Assembly (NCBI GenBank): GCA_943331195.2
Contig: CALQKQ020000047.1
Span: forward strand, 1 to 13,418
Length of the DNA stretch: 13,418 nt
Origin: Akkermansia muciniphila
GTDB lineage: Bacteria; Verrucomicrobiota; Verrucomicrobiia; Verrucomicrobiales; V1-33
Direction of reading: 5' to 3'
A program made the position numbers and the translations under genes. Of the stretch, positions 1-6,944 are shown piece after piece. Numbering within the stretch: the stretch's first letter is position 1; every line of letters starts with the position of its first letter. The notes below the pieces were generated by a model. That model was not told the DNA's origin and searched no databases. It saw nothing but the letters and a program-made list of their open reading frames with translations.

Positions 1-1364
1 ATGATTTGTTCGACGATGAGGTCTTTGCCTGGGGTGACTACGTCGAAGTCCGCAGTGGGGACCTCGGCTCCGGAGATGCGGGGAAGGCGCTCGGGGGTGC
101 CCTCCTCAGTGGCACTGCGCTTGATGTGGGGAATAAAGCTGAGGTTGCCCACGGTGCTGTTGAGGATCTCGAACTTGGCGGGCGTGGCGCTGACGTAGAG
201 GCGCTGGCGGGTGCGCTTCATGAATTCGGGGAACTTGAGGGGCCGGTTGTCGAGGGCACTGGGGAGGCGGAAGCCGTAGTCGACGAGGGTGGTTTTGCGG
301 CTGTGGTCGCCTTCATACATGCCGCCGACCTGAGGGATGGTGGCGTGGCTTTCGTCGATCACGAGGAGGAAGTCGTCGGGAAAGAAGTCGAGCAAGGTGT
401 AGGGCGTCTCTCCGGGGGGGCGGCCGGTGAGGTGGCGGCTGTAGTTTTCGATGCCTTGGCAAAAGCCCATTTCGCGCATCATTTCGAGGTCGTAGTCGGT
501 GCGTTGGCGGATGCGTTGGGCTTCGAGAAATTTGCCTTCGGTTTCAAACTTGGCGACTTGGCTATCGGCTTCTTCGCGGATCTTGACGAGGGCGCCTTTC
601 ATTTTGTCAGCGGCGGTGACGAACTGTTTGGCGGGGTAGAAGGTGATGGCATCGATGACGTTGATGGCGCTGCCCGCGAGGGGATCGAAGAGGGTGATGC
701 GGTCGATTTCGTCGCCGAAGAACTCCACGCGCACGGCTTCGTTTTCCAGGGAGGCGGGCCAGACTTCGACCACGTCGCCGCGGGCGCGGAACTTGCCGCG
801 CTGGAAGGAGATGTCGTTGCGTTCGTAGAGCATTTCCACGAGGCGGGTGAGAAAGTGGTCGCGGTCCATCAACATGCCTTTGCGGACGGGGAACATGGCT
901 TGGGCGTAGTCGTCGGGGGATCCCAAGCCGTAGATGCAGGAGACGCTGGCGATCACGATGACGTCCTCGCGGGTGAGGAGGGCGCTCATGGTGCTGAGGC
1001 GGAGGCGCTCGATCTCGTCGTTGATGGAGGAGTCTTTTTCGATGTAGGTATCGCTGCGCGGGATGTAGGCCTCAGGTTGGTAGTAGTCGAAGTAGGAGAC
1101 GAAATATTCGACGGCGTTGTGGGGGAAAAACTGGCGGAATTCGGAGTAAAGTTGTGCCGCGAGGGTTTTGTTATGGCTGATGAGCAGGGTGGGCTTGCCG
1201 GTGTTGGCGATGACGTTGGCGACGGTGAAGGTTTTTCCGGAGCCGGTGACGCCGAGCAGGGTTTGGTGGGGATTGCCGGCTTGGATGGAGCGGGTCAGTT
1301 TTTCGATGGCCTGGCCCTGATCTCCGGCGGGGGGGAAGGGGGAGGTGAGCTGGAAGGTGGCCAT
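1..1364 (-). CDS. uvrB: Excinuclease ABC subunit UvrB (3' end outside window)
   Basis: UvrB is the damage-verification helicase of nucleotide excision repair. It is loaded onto DNA by UvrA and then recruits UvrC. The visible part is 454 residues. Near the N-terminus is the family signature SPFPPAGDQGQAI, then the Walker A loop GVTGSGKT (residues 38-45). The DNA-wedging beta-hairpin region follows, YFDYYQPEAYIPRSDTYIEK (about 91-110), then the Walker B motif VIDESH (335-340) and the SATP motif (392-395). The fragment ends at VEQI, where the family normally continues into a conserved IRPTG stretch, so the C-terminal helicase domain and the UvrC-binding tail lie outside. Between SATP and VEQI there are 52 residues where E. 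coli, recalled from memory, has about 10, an insertion of roughly 42. The ATG at 1364 is chosen because it precedes the conserved N-terminus directly. It lies 8 bases after the stop of the lipoprotein hydrolase, so co-transcription is likely. No SD is visible; the ATG follows CCCGCTCC. Confidence 0.97.
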   Translation of the reverse strand, partial: MATFQLTSPFPPAGDQGQAIEKLTRSIQAGNPHQTLLGVTGSGKTFTVANVIANTGKPTLLISHNKTLAAQLYSEFRQFFPHNAVEYFVSYFDYYQPEAYIPRSDTYIEKDSSINDEIERLRLSTMSALLTREDVIVIASVSCIYGLGSPDDYAQAMFPVRKGMLMDRDHFLTRLVEMLYERNDISFQRGKFRARGDVVEVWPASLENEAVRVEFFGDEIDRITLFDPLAGSAINVIDAITFYPAKQFVTAADKMKGALVKIREEADSQVAKFETEGKFLEAQRIRQRTDYDLEMMREMGFCQGIENYSRHLTGRPPGETPYTLLDFFPDDFLLVIDESHATIPQVGGMYEGDHSRKTTLVDYGFRLPSALDNRPLKFPEFMKRTRQRLYVSATPAKFEILNSTVGNLSFIPHIKRSATEEGTPERLPRISGAEVPTADFDVVTPGKDLIVEQI

Positions 1365-1372
1365 GGAGCGGG

Positions 1373-3013
1373 TCAGGGGGCGGTTTTGAGGTGCCCGTGG
1401 AGGAGGCGGATGACTTCGGCGATGCCGTCGGGGTGTTGGTGGCCGCTGTGATTGGAGGGGATGATGCGTTGGCTCGTGGCACCGGGGAGGTGGCTGCTGA
1501 GGTAGGGGACGAAGCCGTCGCTGCCGCGTTCGGGATCGGCGGCGGCGCGGGGTTTGCCGCGGTCTCCGATGATGCTGTGGTAGGGGATGCCGGGATGGAT
1601 GGGGATGGTGTTGACGGTTTTGACGAAGGTATTGCTGGGGGTCAAGGTGTCGATGCTGGTGGGGAGGTTTTCATAGGCGAGGCCGCCTTGGGAGAGGGTG
1701 ACGGCTTGGGTGAGGGCGTCGCCGATGGCCAGCATGGTTTGGGGCACGCGAACGAGGCGGCGGCCGATGCGGCCGATCCAGTTGCCGGCCATTTCGGCGC
1801 CGCGGTGGGGGGAGCAGATGAAGATGGCGCGGGCGATTTCGGGGCGGGAGTCGAAGATGAGCATGTCCTTCATGAGCTGTTTTTCGCGCGGCGACATTCT
1901 GACGTCTTCTGGAGGAGCGTGGAAGTAGGCGTCCCAGATCTTGGTTTCGCTGTCGGTGATCATGAGGCGTCCGATCATGCCGCCCATGCTGTGTCCGATA
2001 TAAACCATGGGTTTTTGGTGGGGGAAAATGAGGTGGGAGCGGTCCAATTCTTTGCGCAGCAGGGAGGCGGCGTAGGGGTAGGGGTAGCCGCTGGGGTAGG
2101 AGTAGGCCCAGATTTGGTATTTTTTGCGGATGAGGGGGTCGGCCCGGAGGGCGTTGACGAGGGGGATCCAGGTGGCGGGGGTGTCGAGCAAGCCGTGGAC
2201 CAGCAGCAGGGGGATGCGGCTATCGTCGTAGGGGCGCAGGCGGGAGATGCGGGCGGTTTCGGCGTATTTGTCGGGGTCGAGGAGGCGGGCCAGCCCAAGT
2301 TTTTCGGGCCGCTCGCGGGTCAGCAGCACGGCCAGGGGGGTGCTGAAGTCGGCGGCGAGCGGGTAGGTGTGGCGGCCCACGCGGACGGTTTCGTTGTCGA
2401 GGGGGTCGAGGAAGGAGACTTGGCAGCGGTTTCCCTGGAACTCGGCCACGGCGGAGACGCCGTAGTAGGTGCGGGGCTGACTGAGGGTTTCGCGGAAATT
2501 GGTTTTGGGGGTGCGGCCGATGGCGACGAGGGAGGCTCCGAGACCGGGGCGTTCCACGCGGTTTTTCAGGTAATCGCCCCCGATGGCGACCTGGTCGGTG
2601 GGGAGAAACTCATAGGTTCTGGGATGCCAATGGGCGCGGGGCCCTTGCTGGAAGGCAAAGGTGAAGCGGCCGACTTGGAGGGGGCGGTCCCAGGGATTGT
2701 AGTCGTGGGCGCGGATGAGGGAGAAGACGCGATCGAGGGCGAAGTTGTAGGCCTGGCGAGCGGCGGCGTCGGCGGGGCGGCGATCGAGTTGTTGGGCGAG
2801 TTCTTGGAGGGCGCTGAGGTAGTGTTCGGCGGCTTGGAGGGGGTATTTTCGCTCGCATTTGCTGGCCTCGAGAAAGGCCTGGGCGTGGCTTTGGATGGAA
2901 ACGGTGAGTCCGGCGGCGGGGAGCGGGAAGACGGGGGTGATCTCCTTGAGCACGGCGATGCGGGTGCAGCTGCTGAGGAGAAAAACGGCGAAAAAGAGGG
3001 AGAACAGGCGCAT
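1373..3013 (-). CDS. Lipoprotein alpha/beta hydrolase (lipase/esterase-like)
   Basis: The predicted product has 546 residues. It starts MRLFSLFFAVFLLSSC, a short signal peptide with the lipobox LSSC, so Cys16 should be lipidated and the protein anchored in the envelope. Residues about 30-110 look helical. The hydrolase fold occupies roughly 265-546. It shows an oxyanion-type HG in LLLVHG (near 273), the nucleophile elbow GHSMGG with Ser342, a likely acid Asp499 in GSDGFVP, and candidate catalytic histidines in NHSGHQHP (522-527). This is the layout of PGAP1-like or lipase-like serine hydrolases; the substrate cannot be read from sequence. An in-frame ATG at 3094 would add 27 Pro/Arg-rich residues ahead of the signal peptide, so I prefer 3013. 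uvrB follows 8 bases downstream, although the two functions are unrelated. The fold is well supported, the precise activity is not. Confidence 0.85.
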   Translation of the reverse strand: MRLFSLFFAVFLLSSCTRIAVLKEITPVFPLPAAGLTVSIQSHAQAFLEASKCERKYPLQAAEHYLSALQELAQQLDRRPADAAARQAYNFALDRVFSLIRAHDYNPWDRPLQVGRFTFAFQQGPRAHWHPRTYEFLPTDQVAIGGDYLKNRVERPGLGASLVAIGRTPKTNFRETLSQPRTYYGVSAVAEFQGNRCQVSFLDPLDNETVRVGRHTYPLAADFSTPLAVLLTRERPEKLGLARLLDPDKYAETARISRLRPYDDSRIPLLLVHGLLDTPATWIPLVNALRADPLIRKKYQIWAYSYPSGYPYPYAASLLRKELDRSHLIFPHQKPMVYIGHSMGGMIGRLMITDSETKIWDAYFHAPPEDVRMSPREKQLMKDMLIFDSRPEIARAIFICSPHRGAEMAGNWIGRIGRRLVRVPQTMLAIGDALTQAVTLSQGGLAYENLPTSIDTLTPSNTFVKTVNTIPIHPGIPYHSIIGDRGKPRAAADPERGSDGFVPYLSSHLPGATSQRIIPSNHSGHQHPDGIAEVIRLLHGHLKTAP

Positions 3014-3238
3014 GGTCGGAACGGTCAGGCGATTCAGCCGCAGGGAGGTGGGCCGGAGGGGCCAGCGGTAGGGTCGAGGCGGGTGGCATTCCACCGCGAT
3101 TTAGAAACAAAGCTTGGGCGAGGCCGACGCTCGTCCCGGAACACCGGCAATTGCATCCCCGGAATCCCATGGTAGGGATCGGGGCGCTGGGAACCCGCGG
3201 GTTTTCTCCGCTTCCAGCCTGTCGCCGCCTTTCTCTCC
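3014..3238. other. Divergent intergenic region between the lipoprotein hydrolase and rseP
   Basis: This 225-base stretch must hold the start signals of both flanking genes, but I cannot pick a convincing -35/-10 pair on either strand. It contains three small dyad structures. The first is a GGTGG-CATT-CCACC hairpin at 3082-3095, in the presumed leader of the minus-strand gene. The second is an imperfect hairpin at 3157-3184. The third is the perfect 12-base palindrome AACCCGCGGGTT at 3192-3203, 35 bases before the rseP start. No coding potential was recognised. Confidence 0.5.
3157..3184 (+). promoter_or_regulatory. Possible rseP leader hairpin
   Basis: CCCC and ATCCC on the left (3157-3160, 3164-3168) can pair with GGGAT and GGGG on the right (3175-3179, 3181-3184) around a 6-base loop, with a small bulge between the two helices. 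It sits 54 bases upstream of the rseP ATG and is followed at 3192-3203 by the palindrome AACCCGCGGGTT. A leader structure or operator is possible. There is no evidence beyond the dyad symmetry. Confidence 0.25.
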
Positions 3239-4741
3239 ATGTCCGAATTTCTCACTTTGCTCCGCTTTGGCGGCACCCTGCTGCTGGTGCTGTTGGTTTT
3301 CAATTTCATCATTTTGGTGCATGAATGGGGCCACTTTTTGGCGGCGCGCTGGAGGGGGTTGAAGGTGGAGAAATTTCAGATTTGGATGGGCGAGCCGCTT
3401 TGGAAGCGCACCTGGAATGGGGTGCAATATGGCTTGGGCTGGCTGCCCCTGGGCGGCTTTGTGGCGCTGCCGCAAATGGCGCCCATGGAAGCCATTGAAG
3501 GCCGCACGGATCCCGTGGGCGAAGTCCTCCCGCCCATCAAGCCGCTCGACAAAATCCTGGTGGCCTTTGCCGGGCCGCTCTTTAGCGCCGCGCTGGCCCT
3601 GGTTTTCGCTCTGTTAGTAAGTTTCTTTGGCAAGCCGCAGCACCCCTCGGATCGCACCACGACGATTGGCTATAAAGTGCCCGGCATGGCTGCGGCCCAG
3701 TCCGAATTGCAGCCGGGGGACCGCATTTTGCAGATTGATGGACGGAAGGTCAGCTCGTTCATGGGCATTCACGGCAGCGTGGCTTGGGCGGTGGCCTCGA
3801 GCCAGCACAACCCCATCGACTTCCTCGTGCAGCGCCCCGGTGAGCCCGGTGAGCGCCTTGTTAAGGTGGAGGCCTCCATGTCTTCCGACCCAGACTACGT
3901 GGCCTGGGAGGCGAAAAGCTGGTGGCAGAAAGCGCTCGGCCGGCCGCCGCTGCGCCGCGTGGGGATTGGGCCGGAGCTGAACTGGCAGATCGACAAGGTC
4001 ATCGCGGGCAGTCCGGCCGAGGCCGCCGGCTTGCAAGTGGGCGATATTCTCACGGCGATGAATGGGCAAAAGCTGTATGCCTCCGCCAATGCTTTGGAGC
4101 TGCAGGCGGAGCGCAGCGAGGGGCAGGCCATCGCCTTGACGTACCGGCGCGGCGACCAGGAAGCGCAGACTTCCCTGATTCCCCGCAAGCCGATCGCGCC
4201 CAAGGACCTCAAGGCCAGCACGGGCTTAGGCTACAAACTGGCTGACGCCGACACCGTCGTCATGGATCATCCGAATCCCTTCCAACTGGTCTATGCCGCG
4301 GGAGCCAACACCGTTTCCACCCTGGTGGCGCTTTTCAGCCCCAAGTCGGAGATCAAGGCTTCGCACATGAACGGTCCCGTGGGGATTTTGCACCAGTATT
4401 ACAATATCATCCAAAGCGAACACGCCTTCCGCTTGGTGCTCTATTTTAGCGTTATTCTCAACATCAGCCTCGCGCTCTTCAATCTGCTGCCGCTTCCCGT
4501 GCTCGACGGCGGCCACATCACGCTGGGTTTCCTCGAAATGATCCGGGGCAAAGCGGCCAACCTCAAGGTGCTCGAATACCTCCAACTCGCCTGCGTCATG
4601 ATGCTGCTCTGCTTTGTCGTCTTTGTCTCGCTCAAAGACGTCGGCGGCCTCGCCAACGGCGGCGGCAACGGCAAGCCCGAGGAGGTGAAATTCGGACCTT
4701 CCCCCGCCGCGTCCCCCGTGTTAGGCCCCATCAAGCCCTGA
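3239..4741 (+). CDS. rseP: RIP metalloprotease RseP (site-2 protease, M50 family)
   Basis: This intramembrane zinc protease cleaves transmembrane segments of regulatory or signal-peptide substrates in the inner membrane. The product has 500 residues. The first membrane helix (about 9-27) runs into the zinc motif HEWGH (28-32). A GFVALP loop lies at 73-78 and a second helix at about 107-130. Two PDZ-like regions follow (about 145-200 and 250-302; the second shows GSPAEAAGLQVGDIL), then the conserved NGPVGI (378-383). The third metal-ligand motif NLLPLPVLDGG (415-425) and a last helix (about 449-466) close the core. A Gly/Pro-rich tail of about 30 residues follows and looks dispensable. All active-site elements are present. 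The ATG is preceded by TTTCTCTCC and has no SD. ispG starts 18 bases after the stop. The pairing rseP-ispG, often with dxr upstream, is common in other bacteria; here dxr is not adjacent. The substrate here is unknown. Confidence 0.95.
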   Translation: MSEFLTLLRFGGTLLLVLLVFNFIILVHEWGHFLAARWRGLKVEKFQIWMGEPLWKRTWNGVQYGLGWLPLGGFVALPQMAPMEAIEGRTDPVGEVLPPIKPLDKILVAFAGPLFSAALALVFALLVSFFGKPQHPSDRTTTIGYKVPGMAAAQSELQPGDRILQIDGRKVSSFMGIHGSVAWAVASSQHNPIDFLVQRPGEPGERLVKVEASMSSDPDYVAWEAKSWWQKALGRPPLRRVGIGPELNWQIDKVIAGSPAEAAGLQVGDILTAMNGQKLYASANALELQAERSEGQAIALTYRRGDQEAQTSLIPRKPIAPKDLKASTGLGYKLADADTVVMDHPNPFQLVYAAGANTVSTLVALFSPKSEIKASHMNGPVGILHQYYNIIQSEHAFRLVLYFSVILNISLALFNLLPLPVLDGGHITLGFLEMIRGKAANLKVLEYLQLACVMMLLCFVVFVSLKDVGGLANGGGNGKPEEVKFGPSPAASPVLGPIKP

Positions 4742-4759
4742 GCCCCGCTCGCCCTTCTC

Positions 4760-6526
4760 ATGCTCCGCTACTGCCCTGATTTCTACCGCTTCCAGCGGCG
4801 CCCTACCCGCGTGGTGATGGTGGGAAATGTCGCCATCGGAGGCGACCATCCCGTGCGCGTGCAAAGCATGATCACCAGCGACACCCGGGACACCGAGGCC
4901 TGCGTGAAGGAAGCGCTCGGCCTGGTGGAAGCCGGCTGCGAAATCGTTCGCGTCACCGCCCAGACCCGCGTCTACGCGGCCAACCTCCAGCACATCAAAG
5001 CCGGTCTCCTCGCGGCCGGCTGCGACACGCCCCTGGTGGCCGATATTCACTTCAAGCCGGATGCCGCCATGGAGGCCGCCCAATGGGTCGAAAAAGTTCG
5101 CATCAATCCCGGCAACTTCGTCGACAAAAAGAAGTTCCAGATTCGGGAGTATTCCGACGCCCAATACGCCGAAGAGTTAGAGCGCATCCGCGAGGCTTTT
5201 ATGCCCCTGGTCCGCCTCTGCCAAGAAAGGGGCCGCGCCATGCGCATCGGCACCAATCACGGGAGCCTCAGCGACCGCATCATGAACCGCTATGGCGACA
5301 CCCCGAGCGGCATGGTGGAGAGCGCCTTGGAGTTTGCCGAAATCGCCCGCTCCCTCGACTATCATAACTTTGTCTTCTCCATGAAGGCCTCCAATCCGAA
5401 AGTGATGATTGAGGCCTACCGCTTGCTCGTGGCCCGCCTGGAAGCGCAAGGCAGCGATTGGAACTACCCCATTCACCTCGGCGTCACCGAGGCTGGCGAC
5501 GGCGAGGATGGGCGCATCAAAAGCGCCATCGGAATCGGCTCACTGCTCAGTGACGGCATTGGCGACACCATTCGGGTCTCCCTCACGGAAGATGCTATCC
5601 ACGAAATTCCCGTCGCCCAAGCCCTGGTGCGCTGCCTGGCGGTCGAGTCCGCCCGCCCGCCTTTGCCTCTGCTCGGGAAGCCGCTGAATTACGATCCCTT
5701 CCACTACGCCCGGCGGGCCAGCCAAGGGCAAGAAGTCCAAGCGCTCCGCCTCGGAGGCGGGGAAACCGTGCGCGTTTTCACGAGCCAAGCCAAGTGGCAG
5801 GCCCTCGCCCACAAGCTCAAGCAACTCGGCGAGTATCAGCCCGAAATCGTCACCGAGACCAGCGGCCTGCTCGCCCTGGACCCCCTGGACGACGCCGCCG
5901 TCGCCGCGCTCAACGCGGCCCCCGAGCCGCAGCTGGTCACCCTGCCCGACGGCTGGCCCCACCCGGTCATTCCATCCTATCGCCTGCTCGCCGCCCGCAT
6001 TGATACCCGGCACGCCATCGTGTTGAAGGACACCTGTTTTCCCTCCAGCGACGCAACGCAGCCCTTCCTCGACGCCCTCCTTCCGGCCGCCGCTTATTTG
6101 GGATCGCTGCTCTGCGACGGCATTGGCGACGCTGTCCTCATCCAGGGCGAGGCCGCCCCTGCCGCCAGCTTGCGCTTGGCTTATAATATCCTGCAAGCTG
6201 CGGGAACCCGCATTTTCAAAACCGATTACGTGGCCTGCCCCAGCTGCGGGCGGACCCTTTTCAATCTACAAAGCACCACCGCGCGCATTCGCGAAGCCAC
6301 CGGCCACCTCAAAGGCGTCCGCATCGCGGTGATGGGCTGCATCGTCAACGGACCCGGCGAAATGGCCGACGCCGACTTCGGCTACGTGGGCGGCGCTCCA
6401 GGCAAAATTAACCTCTACGTCGGCAAAACCGCCGTGGAATTCAACATCCCCGAGGACAACGCCGTGGCGCGCCTCACCGACCTCATCCGCGCCCACGGCA
6501 AGTGGGTGCCGGCTCCCCAGGCTTGA
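4760..6526 (+). CDS. ispG: 4-hydroxy-3-methylbut-2-enyl diphosphate synthase, large form
   Basis: IspG (GcpE) converts 2-C-methylerythritol 2,4-cyclodiphosphate to HMBPP, the penultimate step of the non-mevalonate isoprenoid pathway, using a [4Fe-4S] cluster. The product has 588 residues, far longer than the roughly 370-residue E. coli enzyme. It matches the long type of chlamydiae, PVC bacteria and plants, which has an extra domain between the TIM barrel and the iron-sulfur domain. The barrel (about 15-295) shows VQSMITSDTRDT, VADIHFKP (93-100), KVRINPGN (112-119) and GVTEAGDGEDG (241-251). The inserted domain is about 310-465. The cluster domain has CPSC (Cys493, Cys496) and MGCIVNGPGE (Cys527, Glu534), so the three cluster cysteines and the catalytic glutamate are present. 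The start follows CGCCCTTCTC with no SD. It lies 18 bases downstream of rseP, so the two are probably one transcript. Confidence 0.97.
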   Translation: MLRYCPDFYRFQRRPTRVVMVGNVAIGGDHPVRVQSMITSDTRDTEACVKEALGLVEAGCEIVRVTAQTRVYAANLQHIKAGLLAAGCDTPLVADIHFKPDAAMEAAQWVEKVRINPGNFVDKKKFQIREYSDAQYAEELERIREAFMPLVRLCQERGRAMRIGTNHGSLSDRIMNRYGDTPSGMVESALEFAEIARSLDYHNFVFSMKASNPKVMIEAYRLLVARLEAQGSDWNYPIHLGVTEAGDGEDGRIKSAIGIGSLLSDGIGDTIRVSLTEDAIHEIPVAQALVRCLAVESARPPLPLLGKPLNYDPFHYARRASQGQEVQALRLGGGETVRVFTSQAKWQALAHKLKQLGEYQPEIVTETSGLLALDPLDDAAVAALNAAPEPQLVTLPDGWPHPVIPSYRLLAARIDTRHAIVLKDTCFPSSDATQPFLDALLPAAAYLGSLLCDGIGDAVLIQGEAAPAASLRLAYNILQAAGTRIFKTDYVACPSCGRTLFNLQSTTARIREATGHLKGVRIAVMGCIVNGPGEMADADFGYVGGAPGKINLYVGKTAVEFNIPEDNAVARLTDLIRAHGKWVPAPQA

Positions 6527-6589
6527 AAGGGGGATCTACCGATAGGGTCGCCCCTTCAGGACTTTGTTTGCTGTTGGGCTTTGGGGACA

Positions 6590-6633
6590 CCCAGGGCGTT
6601 GCCCAGGGCTGGTATGAGCAGCCCCGTTGGGGC
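6590..6633. repeat. Paired stem-GTT-stem hairpins
   Basis: Hairpin 1 (6590-6608) pairs CCCAGGGC with GCCCAGGG around a GTT loop and has a single A-A mismatch. Hairpin 2 (6621-6633) pairs GCCCC with GGGGC, also around GTT. The same loop in both, 12 bases apart, argues for a repeated structural module. No T-run follows either, so they are unlikely to be terminators. Confidence 0.65.
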
Positions 6634-6651
6634 AGGGGCACCGCTATTTGG

Positions 6652-6716
6652 GACCGGCCAAATGACCAGGTGACCGGCCAAACGACGACCGGCAATCTAC
6701 CGACCGGCAATCTACC
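6652..6716. repeat. GACCGGC tandem repeat units
   Basis: Four adjacent units start with GACCGGC: 6652-6671 (20 bases), 6672-6686, 6687-6701 and 6702-6716 (15 bases each). The last two units are identical (GACCGGCAATCTACC). The first two share GACCGGCCAAA and then diverge. This looks like local duplication within a larger repeat element. Confidence 0.75.
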
Positions 6717-6728
6717 AGGTAATTTGCG
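6704..6728 (+). repeat. 25-base direct repeat, copy 1
   Basis: This unit begins CCGGCAATCTACC and ends AGGTAATTTGCG. It matches 6818-6842 at 24 of 25 positions; the difference is A versus C after AGGT. The two copies are 114 bases apart. Confidence 0.85.
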
Positions 6729-6746
6729 CGCGCCAGCCCCTCTCCC

Positions 6747-6766
6747 CGCAAATGGCTGGATAATCT
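6747..6766 (-). repeat. Degenerate inverted copy of the 25-base repeat
   Basis: On the minus strand this reads AGATTATCCAGCCATTTGCG, resembling the AATCTACCAGGTCATTTGCG part of the direct repeats (about 13 of 20 aligned positions with one gap). It lies between the two direct copies in opposite orientation. The match is weak and could be chance. Confidence 0.4.
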
Positions 6767-6817
6767 GTCCTGCCAGACAATGGGTGCCGCCTGCGAAAGT
6801 CGGCCCAGCCCGCAGCT

Positions 6818-6842
6818 CCGGCAATCTACCAGGTCATTTGCG
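6818..6842 (+). repeat. 25-base direct repeat, copy 2
   Basis: This is the second copy of the unit at 6704-6728, with one mismatch. Its core ACCAGGTCATTTG (6828-6840) is also nearly the reverse complement of CAAATGACCAGGT at 6659-6671 (12 of 13 positions), so the family occurs in both orientations within 190 bases. Confidence 0.85.
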
Positions 6843-6887
6843 AGGATCCGTTGCGGGCGGTGCCCATCTTCCAGGCCCTGGGAAACA

Positions 6888-6921
6888 AACAAGGCGCAGG
6901 GGGGAGCCCCTGCGCCTTGTT
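6888..6921 (-). terminator. Rho-independent terminator of rplY
   Basis: A perfect 15-base-pair stem joins AACAAGGCGCAGGGG (6888-6902) to its complement (6907-6921) around a 4-base loop. Read on the minus strand, it lies 23 bases after the rplY stop and its 3' arm runs into TTGTTTGTTT, a T-rich tail. On the plus strand there is no T-run after the stem, so it serves rplY mainly. Confidence 0.9.
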
Positions 6922-6944
6922 GGCGTGAATGATGGAGGGAAGGC

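Larger units (their letters stand above)
6534..6842. repeat. Compound intergenic repeat island
   Basis: Several short repeat families are packed together. The word ATCTACC occurs four times on the plus strand (6534, 6695, 6710, 6824). GACCGGC begins units at 6652, 6672, 6687 and 6702. Two GTT-looped hairpins lie at 6590-6633. A 25-base unit is repeated at 6704-6728 and 6818-6842 with one mismatch, and inverted partial copies of it lie at 6659-6671 and about 6747-6766. The plus-strand translation through 6588-6620 reads DTQGVAQGWY. I recall near-identical translated strings from intergenic repeats of Verrucomicrobia, which suggests a dispersed genomic repeat rather than a unique sequence. That recollection is not a database result. 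Confidence 0.7.
6527..6887. other. Non-coding, repeat-rich region between ispG and the rplY terminator
   Basis: The 418 bases between ispG and rplY have no gene I can support. An open frame crosses the area on each strand (plus 6502-7323, minus 6644-7363), but both run antisense or out of frame into ispG or rplY and have no recognisable protein signature. The content is repeats (described separately) plus the rplY terminator. No T-run terminator for ispG on the plus strand was found before the repeats. Confidence 0.7.

Noticed and set aside
6..3175. Two long plus-strand open frames (6-1451, 481 codons; 1391-3175, 594 codons)
   Set aside because: They lie antisense to uvrB and the lipoprotein hydrolase. 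Their products are Gly/Ala/Val/Asp/Glu-rich without motifs, which is typical of the opposite strand of GC-rich genes, while the minus-strand products carry full catalytic signatures.
6652..6842. Possible CRISPR array
   Set aside because: Units are 15-25 bases, irregularly spaced, partly tandem without spacers and present in both orientations, and no cas genes are nearby.
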